Source of the DNA: Paenibacillus thermotolerans
GTDB taxonomy: Bacteria; Bacillota; Bacilli; Paenibacillales; YIM-B00363
Direction of reading: 5' to 3'
DNA length: 64,000 nt
NCBI RefSeq assembly: GCF_028745515.1
Contig: NZ_JAQZSG010000023.1
Span: 24,722-88,721 of the forward strand
Positions 58,289 through 64,000 of the stretch are shown one piece after another; within the stretch, counting starts at the first letter, position 1, and each line of letters starts with the position of its first letter. A model generated the notes under the pieces. That model made no database searches, had not been told where the DNA came from, and was given only the letters and a program-made list of their open reading frames with translations. The position numbers and the translations under genes were made by a program.

Positions 58289-59352
58289 CAGGTTCGTTGT
58301 CTCTCCAGCAAATTAAAAAAAGCTACCATCATAATACGGTCGTTGAAAATGTGAACCTGGAATTGGCCGAAGGCCAATTCCTTTCCCTTTTAGGCCCGAG
58401 CGGCTCGGGCAAAACGACGCTTCTCCGCATGATTGCCGGACTGAATCAGCCCGACAGCGGGAAAATCGCGCTTAACGGCTCCGACATCACTCATACACCC
58501 GCAAACAAGCGGAATTTCGGCATGGTGTTCCAGCAATATGCGTTATTCCCGCATATGACCGTATGGGATAACGTCGCATACGGGCTGAAAGCCAAGAAAG
58601 AACCGAAGGAAGCCGTTAAGGAAAGAACAGAGAAATATTTGCAGCTGGTCGGTCTGGACCATCTGGCGAAGCGAAAGCCGAAGGAGCTTTCCGGCGGCCA
58701 ACAGCAGCGGGTCAGCTTGGCCCGGGCGCTCGCCGTCGAGCCGGCGCTGATGCTGTTCGACGAGCCGCTCTCCAACCTCGACGCGCGGCTTAAGGAGCAG
58801 ATGCTCAAGGAGATTCGCAGCCTGCACCGCGCGCTCGGCTTCACGGCCGTATTCGTTACGCACGATCAGAACGAGGCGCTGTACTTATCCGACCGTATCG
58901 CGGTGCTGAATAAGGGCCGCATCGAGCAGTTCGGAGCGCCGGAGGAAATTATCGCTTCGCCGAAAACCGCGTTCGTCGCCGATTTCTTCGGTTATACGAA
59001 CCGGATGGAGGGGGCGGTGCTGGCGGATAACGGCATGGCGAACATCGGGGCGCTCAGCGTGCCGGTCGGCCATGTCGGCGAAGGCGCCAAAGCGGGAGAC
59101 CGCGGGATTGTGCTGCTGAGGCCGAGTTCGATCGTTGTCGCTGACGGCGAAGCAGCCGACTTGTCCGATGCGTCGGTCGTCGATTGCCGCTACTTAGGCG
59201 GCTCGACGGAGTACCAGCTGCAGCTGGACGGCTACGGCGGCAGTGCGGTGACGGCCGTCGTCCCGCGGCTCATTCAGCCGCTGCCCGAGGCGGGGACGCG
59301 ACTTAAGATTTCGTTCGTTCCGGACTCCGTCGCCTTCTTTAAAGAAAGTTAG
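58264..59352 (+). CDS. PotA-like ABC transporter ATP-binding protein
   Basis: A 362-residue ATPase. It has Walker A GPSGSGKTT (about 38-46), signature LSGGQQQRVSLARALA, Walker B LMLFDEPLSNLDARL and a C-terminal TOBE domain (about 275-360). Length and motifs are those of polyamine/iron/sulfate-type importers. The ATG at 58264 lies inside the end of the binding-protein gene (25-base overlap), which indicates coupling. It energises the two permeases that follow. Confidence 0.92.
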   Translation: MDRSNRAITGSLSLQQIKKSYHHNTVVENVNLELAEGQFLSLLGPSGSGKTTLLRMIAGLNQPDSGKIALNGSDITHTPANKRNFGMVFQQYALFPHMTVWDNVAYGLKAKKEPKEAVKERTEKYLQLVGLDHLAKRKPKELSGGQQQRVSLARALAVEPALMLFDEPLSNLDARLKEQMLKEIRSLHRALGFTAVFVTHDQNEALYLSDRIAVLNKGRIEQFGAPEEIIASPKTAFVADFFGYTNRMEGAVLADNGMANIGALSVPVGHVGEGAKAGDRGIVLLRPSSIVVADGEAADLSDASVVDCRYLGGSTEYQLQLDGYGGSAVTAVVPRLIQPLPEAGTRLKISFVPDSVAFFKES

Positions 59353-59363
59353 GAGGGAACGCC

Positions 59364-60194
59364 ATGCCGAAGATGATAAGGTTTTACACCGTTTTAGGCT
59401 GGATCGCGGTCGCTTATATGGCCGCATTGTTCCTATATCCGTTATTGAAGGTGTTCATGTCCAGCCTCACGGCGGGGGACGCCTTCGCGCTGACCAACTA
59501 TGAGCGGGTATTCTCATCGGCGGTTTATACGAAGGTGCTGGGCAGAACGATGTGGATTTCGTTCGTCAGCACGGCGATTGCGCTTGTACTCGGTTACGCT
59601 CTCGCCTATTTTATCGCCACGCGGCCGAAGAAATCGCAAGGCATGTGGCTCATGCTGATCATTTCGCCGATGTTTATGAGCTTAACGATCCGGCTGTACG
59701 GCTGGCTGATCGTGCTGAGCAACGAAGGTCCCGTTACCGGGCTTCTCGGGGCACTGTCTCCTTCGGGGGAGGCGCCGCAGCTTTTGTTTTCCGCGTTCTC
59801 GGTCATTGTAGGCATTGTGCATTACGTGCTTCCTTTTATCGTGCTGAATGTGTATACGTCTTTGAAGAAGCTGAACGAAAGCTTGGTCGAGGCTTCGACG
59901 ATGCTGGGGGCTTCCCGGCTTCGGACGTTCCGGCTCGTGACGCTCCCGCTGTCGATGCCCGGCGTATTTGCCGGCGGCTCGATCGCCTTCGCGCTGTCCG
60001 CGAATACGTTCCTTGTGCCGATTATGCTCGGTGGACCCGCCAACGGAATGCTTTCGAACGTCGCTTACAATTCGATTATTACGATCGGAAACTTCGGGCT
60101 CGGCTCCGCGATTTCCGTCGTGCTGCTCGTCATTGTCGTGATCGTGCTGCTCATCGCAGGCATGCTTGAGAGGAGGGGGCACCATGCAGCGTAG
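59364..60194 (+). CDS. PotB-like ABC transporter permease
   Basis: A 276-residue permease with six helices and the binding-protein-dependent transport EAA region (ESLVEASTMLGASRLRTFRL, about 172-191). AGGAGG precedes the ATG. Its last 11 bases overlap the next permease. It forms the membrane channel with the PotC-like partner. Confidence 0.92.
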   Translation: MPKMIRFYTVLGWIAVAYMAALFLYPLLKVFMSSLTAGDAFALTNYERVFSSAVYTKVLGRTMWISFVSTAIALVLGYALAYFIATRPKKSQGMWLMLIISPMFMSLTIRLYGWLIVLSNEGPVTGLLGALSPSGEAPQLLFSAFSVIVGIVHYVLPFIVLNVYTSLKKLNESLVEASTMLGASRLRTFRLVTLPLSMPGVFAGGSIAFALSANTFLVPIMLGGPANGMLSNVAYNSIITIGNFGLGSAISVVLLVIVVIVLLIAGMLERRGHHAA

Positions 60195-60996
60195 CTTAAC
60201 ATGGCTCGGATACGCGTTTATCGCCGCTTTGATGCTGTTCGTTCTAAGCCCGATTCTCGTCATCCTGCCGGTGTCCTTCGGATCGGGGAACATGTTTCAG
60301 ATTCCTGCGGGCGGTTGGTCGGTTGCGCGCTATCAGGAGCTGTTTCAGGATGAACGGATTTGGTCGTCCGTTTGGCTGAGCTTCGTCGTCGGCGTAAGCT
60401 CGACCGTGGTTGCCGCCGTCATCGGGCTGTTCGCGGCGGTCGGCATCGTCAGAGGAAAGCTTCCTTTCAAAGGGGCGCTCGAGTCGTTCTTCCTGGGGCC
60501 GCTCATCGTTCCGCTTGTAACGACGGGCATCGGATTTTTAATTTTATTTGTGCCGCTCGGCATTCTTTCTTCCCCGGTCAGCTTGGTGCTCGCCCATTCG
60601 ATCGTCATTTGCCCTTACGTCGTGCGGATCGCGACCGCAACGCTTCGCCATATGGATCCGGCGCTGGAGGAAGCGGCGATCGTGCATGGCGCTCAAGCCG
60701 GCTACGCGTTCAGGACGGTGGTGCTGCCGCAGATGACGCCAGCCATGATTTCCGGCGCCTTGCTTGCGTTCCTGGTGTCGGTCGACGAGTATACGGTAAC
60801 GAGCTTTTTGGCGCAAACGAATACCATTACGCTGCCGATTCGCATCTATCAGCTCGTGTCGATGGATATTAACCCGGTCGTTACCGCGCTCGCGGGCCTG
60901 ACGGTCATCGTTTCCATCGCGATTGTTCTGATTCTCGAGAAAAAATTCGCCATCCACGAATACCTCGAGATGAAATCCATCATAGAAAGCGAGTAA
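60184..60996 (+). CDS. PotC-like ABC transporter permease
   Basis: A 270-residue permease with six helices and the EAA loop (ALEEAAIVHGAQAGYAFRTV, about 159-178). The ATG at 60184 is preceded by GAGGAGGGGG and overlaps the end of the PotB-like gene. It is followed six bases later by the ureohydrolase gene. Confidence 0.92.
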   Translation: MQRSLTWLGYAFIAALMLFVLSPILVILPVSFGSGNMFQIPAGGWSVARYQELFQDERIWSSVWLSFVVGVSSTVVAAVIGLFAAVGIVRGKLPFKGALESFFLGPLIVPLVTTGIGFLILFVPLGILSSPVSLVLAHSIVICPYVVRIATATLRHMDPALEEAAIVHGAQAGYAFRTVVLPQMTPAMISGALLAFLVSVDEYTVTSFLAQTNTITLPIRIYQLVSMDINPVVTALAGLTVIVSIAIVLILEKKFAIHEYLEMKSIIESE

Positions 60997-61002
60997 TGAG
61001 TT

Positions 61003-61887
61003 ATGAATGCAACAACGAAAAACTTCGGTATTGTCGGATTTCCTTGGGACGGGGGCGCATCGCTCGGCCGGCCGGGCGCGCGCTACGCGCCGCAGGCGAT
61101 TCGGGAGAACGCCAAGTGGCTGCAGAACCGCATCCAAGGCGGAAAGGTGTACAACGTCGAGACGAGAGAGCTGATCGACTTCAACGAGTCGAAGATGATC
61201 GATTACGGCGATATCGACATTGTGGCTTACAGCACGGAAGCGACGTTCGCGAATGCGGAGAAGAAGATCGGGGATTTGCTGGATCAAGGCGTATTTCCGT
61301 TCATTCTCGGCGGAGACCATTCGATTTCCTACCCGGGCATCAAAGCGCTGCACGACCGGACGAAAGGCAACGTAGCAGTTATCCAGTTCGATACGCATCT
61401 CGATCTGGTGGACGATTCGCCGGTTCAGGGCAAATTTTCGCAAAGCAGCCAAATGCGCCGCGCGCTGGAGCTGCCTAGAATCCGTCCGGAACACATCATT
61501 CAGCTCGGGGTTAGAAGCTACAACTATCCTTGGTACGCCGAGTATTTGAAGGAGAACGGCATCGTCCAAATTTCCGCAAGAGAAATTCACAGGACTTCGG
61601 CCGACGTGATCGTCGAGCGCGTACTGGAAGCGTGCAAAGACGCTGATGCGATCTACCTTACGTTCGACATCGACGTACTGGAGCCCGCTTATGCTCCGGG
61701 ATCGGGAGCCAACGAGCCGGGTGGACTCACTCCGGTGCAGTGCTTCGACATTTTGGACCAGCTGTATACGAAGATTGACGCCATGGATATTGCTGAAGTG
61801 AACCCGCTTTTTGACCATCAGGATATTACAAGCAGCATCGGGGCGCGCATTCTGTTCGATTGTGCGACGACGAGAACGAAGGGATAG
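61003..61887 (+). CDS. Agmatinase-like ureohydrolase
   Basis: A 294-residue arginase-family hydrolase with complete metal motifs: GGDHSIS (about 102-108), FDTHLDL (about 128-134) and TFDIDVLEP (about 222-230), plus NEPGGLTP for substrate binding. It would release urea from a guanidino compound such as agmatine, guanidinobutyrate or guanidinopropionate. Its place directly after a PotABCD-type importer suggests the imported molecule is its substrate or a precursor. The ribosome site is weak; translation may be coupled to the permease gene. Confidence 0.87.
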   Translation: MNATTKNFGIVGFPWDGGASLGRPGARYAPQAIRENAKWLQNRIQGGKVYNVETRELIDFNESKMIDYGDIDIVAYSTEATFANAEKKIGDLLDQGVFPFILGGDHSISYPGIKALHDRTKGNVAVIQFDTHLDLVDDSPVQGKFSQSSQMRRALELPRIRPEHIIQLGVRSYNYPWYAEYLKENGIVQISAREIHRTSADVIVERVLEACKDADAIYLTFDIDVLEPAYAPGSGANEPGGLTPVQCFDILDQLYTKIDAMDIAEVNPLFDHQDITSSIGARILFDCATTRTKG

Positions 61888-61926
61888 TCGCCTCACTATC
61901 AGCAAATATGCTTAGGAGCGTGAGTA

Positions 61927-62505
61927 ATGGCCAAGATCGATCAAATGGAATTTCCCAAAGGGATAATCGGCACCAAAATTCGAAAGTTACGCAGAGAGCT
62001 AGGGCTTACGGTTGACGAATTGGCGAAGAAAACCGGGTTAAGCCAGAGTATGGTATCGCAAATCGAAAACGGCCTGACGAACCCTTCGTTGGATACATTG
62101 TGGAAGATCAGCCATTGCCTCGGCGTTCCGGTGTTTTCCTTCTTTAAAGAGATCACCTCCTCGGAGGTTAAGGTCACGAAGCGGGAAGACCAGAAGCTGA
62201 TGAAAATGCTCCACCCGAACGTCATCTACAGAATATTGTCCCCGGCGCTCGATAACGGCATAGAGGTGTTTGAGCTCATCGTGCAGCCAGGCGAGGCGAA
62301 GCACTTCCCGCAGCTGAACCATCAAGGGGAAGAATTCGGTTACGTGGTAGAAGGACGGTTGGAGGTCATTATTGAAGATCGGGTATTCCGGCTGGACACC
62401 GGAGACAGCATTTATTTCAATAGCGGCCAAAAGCATAAATTCAACAATCCGGGCCCGGAGCCGGCCGTCGGCTTGTGGGTCATGATTTCGAAGAAACAGC
62501 TATGA
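61927..62505 (+). CDS. XRE-cupin transcriptional regulator (PuuR-like)
   Basis: A 192-residue regulator with an N-terminal XRE helix-turn-helix (about 14-72; GLTVDELAKKTGLSQSMVSQ) and a C-terminal cupin sensor (about 115-188; GEEFGYVVEGRLEVIIEDRV and GDSIYFNSGQKHKFNN). PuuR-type proteins repress polyamine-catabolic operons until they bind putrescine. As the last gene of the importer/ureohydrolase operon it probably senses the transported compound. TAGGAG precedes the ATG by eight bases. Confidence 0.9.
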   Translation: MAKIDQMEFPKGIIGTKIRKLRRELGLTVDELAKKTGLSQSMVSQIENGLTNPSLDTLWKISHCLGVPVFSFFKEITSSEVKVTKREDQKLMKMLHPNVIYRILSPALDNGIEVFELIVQPGEAKHFPQLNHQGEEFGYVVEGRLEVIIEDRVFRLDTGDSIYFNSGQKHKFNNPGPEPAVGLWVMISKKQL

Positions 62506-62519
62506 AACTGAATCTATTT

Positions 62520-62558
62520 AAGCTGATGCACGGGAACCGACGGGCGTCAGCTTTTTTT
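62520..62558 (+). terminator. Rho-independent terminator after the importer operon
   Basis: AAGCTGATGC pairs with GCGTCAGCTT (one mismatch) around a 13-base loop and runs into seven T. Confidence 0.88.
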
Positions 62559-62673
62559 AGGCATTAAGTCGCGTTTTTCTCAAGCCTCTTTAATTTTATA
62601 TATTTAAAAATTTTCTATTAGTTTATAATTATTTTAGCAATATGCTCCATTAACGATGGAACGGAGGATTCAT

Positions 62674-64000
62674 TTGCAAGAGATTGAGCGGAAAAGTCAT
62701 ATACATCTGAGTCAACTGGCTTCTGTAGGGCAAATCGCCGCAGGCATTGCGCACGAAGTCAGAAATCCTCTTACCGCGGTCAAGGGCTTTCTGCAATTGT
62801 TAAAGGAGAAAAACGACGCCACCTACATTGAAATTGCCGAACGTGAGCTGGAGGATGCGATCACGACGCTGCAAAACCTGCTTCAGGTGTCCAAGCCGGA
62901 TTTGGAGGACGAACCCTTCGAATCGATTAATTTGTCAGTCGAGCTTGAAAACCTGTTACCCTTGTTTCAGGATCAAATATATCGGGTTCAGATCGTCAAG
63001 GATTTCAAAGATACGGATAGTTATGTGTACGGCAAAAAAAATCAATTGAAAAAAGCGTTGTTCAATTTGTTGAAAAATGCGTTCGAAGCTATACCCGATA
63101 AGGGAACGATCGTATTGGGACATGAGGTACAAGACGATTACGTGGTGATATACATACAGGATTCGGGGAGCGGCATTCCGAAAGAGAAGCTCGACCTGCT
63201 CGGAACGCCGTTCTTTACGACCAAGGATGACGGCACGGGCATGGGGCTTACCCATGTTTTTTCCGTTGTCTACCAGCATAACGGCAGCATCGATGTGGAG
63301 AGCCGATTAGGGGAAGGAACGAAGTTCACGATTACGATTCCGAAGGAAACAGGATACCGGACCCGAGGTGTGTTCAAGATGGACTTGCAGTTTATGGAAA
63401 GCCAGACGATGAAGGAGTTTTTCCTGTCCAATAAAGCCCAGTTCGAAGAGCGTCTGCTTAATGAAGCGATTAACGTACGGGATAAGATCAACGAAATTCT
63501 TGAAGTCGGAAACATCAATCTATTGTCGAATGCGCTCAAGCTGGTGCTCTACGTGGTGGATGAAAAGCACACCGAGTTGATTTCGTTCGCCAGAGCGGAA
63601 GGAGTCGCCTGGGCGAAGGTTTCGTTGACGTTAGCCTTTAAGCTGGAATGGATTCAAGCGATTCGGAGGGTGCTGTGGGACTTTCTCTACAACTATTCCA
63701 GACTGAGCGGAACTTTAAACGACGGCGAGTATATTTACGCGCTGGAGAAAACGATCAACGAGCTGATCGACCAATTTTTGAACAACTTCTTCATCAGCTA
63801 TTCCCAATATAAGGACGACCTGATCCGGATGCAGAGGGAGATGGTTGAGGGCTTGTCCGTTCCCATTATACCTTTGACGCCGTCGATCTCCATTTTGCCG
63901 TTGATCGGGACCCTAGATTTGCCGCGGCTGTATACGATTCAAGATAAAGTGCTGCACGAAATCGGAACGACCGGCATTGAAACGATTATTTTCGATCTGT
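62674..64000 (+). CDS. Histidine kinase fused to an RsbR-like STAS module (partial)
   Basis: An open frame of 442 codons running off the window. It begins with TTG at 62674 behind GGAGG. Residues 1-75 are a HisKA dimerisation domain without membrane segments (phospho-His H27 in IAHEVRNPLTAVKG). Residues about 85-225 are an ATPase domain (NLLKNAFEAIP, DSGSGIP, GTGMGLTHV). Residues about 240-385 are an all-helical region like the N-terminal sensor of RsbR proteins. From about 395 a STAS domain begins (VPIIPLTPSISILPLIGTLD) and is cut by the window end. Kinase and stressosome-type modules in one soluble protein suggest a sporulation- or stress-related switch. Confidence 0.85.
   Translation, partial: MQEIERKSHIHLSQLASVGQIAAGIAHEVRNPLTAVKGFLQLLKEKNDATYIEIAERELEDAITTLQNLLQVSKPDLEDEPFESINLSVELENLLPLFQDQIYRVQIVKDFKDTDSYVYGKKNQLKKALFNLLKNAFEAIPDKGTIVLGHEVQDDYVVIYIQDSGSGIPKEKLDLLGTPFFTTKDDGTGMGLTHVFSVVYQHNGSIDVESRLGEGTKFTITIPKETGYRTRGVFKMDLQFMESQTMKEFFLSNKAQFEERLLNEAINVRDKINEILEVGNINLLSNALKLVLYVVDEKHTELISFARAEGVAWAKVSLTLAFKLEWIQAIRRVLWDFLYNYSRLSGTLNDGEYIYALEKTINELIDQFLNNFFISYSQYKDDLIRMQREMVEGLSVPIIPLTPSISILPLIGTLDLPRLYTIQDKVLHEIGTTGIETIIFDL

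Noticed and set aside
60544-61905. A 453-codon open frame on the minus strand, antisense to the PotC-like and ureohydrolase genes
   Set aside because: It overlaps two genes with complete family motifs, has no recognisable domain and an arginine/histidine-rich composition typical of a reverse-strand shadow.
1-64000. tRNA, rRNA, transposase or integrase genes
   Set aside because: None was recognised on reading both strands. A tRNA scan and an insertion-sequence search would be needed to be certain.

Overview
The window looks like a chromosomal segment of a Paenibacillus-type Gram-positive bacterium (Paenibacillaceae). The basis is mid-range base composition, strong GGAGG-type ribosome sites with many TTG and GTG starts, and families typical of that group (DUF3231, AdaA/AdaB, HxlR and PadR regulators, DUF2975 with a YozG-like partner, CPBP proteases). 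No rRNA, tRNA, CRISPR array, phage module or intact transposase was seen. Assignments rest on reading the translated sequence against remembered families; no database search was run.

Layout. 0-16 kb: a truncated CMD gene, a PhyH dioxygenase, the alkylation-repair operon adaA-adaB-alkA, two DUF3231 genes around a DUF2975/HTH pair and a DUF817 protein, a CPA2 antiporter, a GTP cyclohydrolase II-like gene, an Rrf2-quinone reductase pair, a DedA protein, a frameshifted MarR gene, a molybdopterin-oxidoreductase remnant and moeA. 15.7-25 kb: a PadR gene divergent from an ABC-2-type membrane protein with a palindrome over the promoter, then a histidine kinase/response regulator followed by two ABC exporters. 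25-31 kb: a periodic palindrome array, then a probable quinone/catechol-stress block (catD, catE, a luciferase-like monooxygenase, an AraC regulator with a PhyH gene, azoR and an HxlR regulator). 31-48 kb: lplA, an AraC/GyrI regulator, an SGNH hydrolase, a deletion-fused YjbR/PhnB pair, a G1 peptidase, a cyclic-nucleotide-domain/SLC13 fusion, DedA, NhaP and a mixed set of small enzymes, including a DUF523 gene with a premature stop.

48.5-51.7 kb is AT-rich and full of broken pieces (kinase-like, phosphotransferase-like and ArsB-tail remnants). It also holds an intact 31-residue holin-like type I toxin whose ribosome site is buried in a hairpin. 51.8-57 kb: a CPBP protease, then a minus-strand operon of a small secreted protein, ApbE flavin transferase, ferric-reductase-like membrane protein, response regulator and kinase, which reads as an envelope flavin electron-transfer unit. 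57-62.5 kb: a polyamine-type ABC importer, a ureohydrolase and an XRE-cupin regulator. The window ends inside a gene that joins a soluble histidine kinase to an RsbR-like STAS module.

At least four families of short intergenic repeats are present. Several genes are visibly decaying, so the segment mixes stable housekeeping operons with accessory DNA under turnover.
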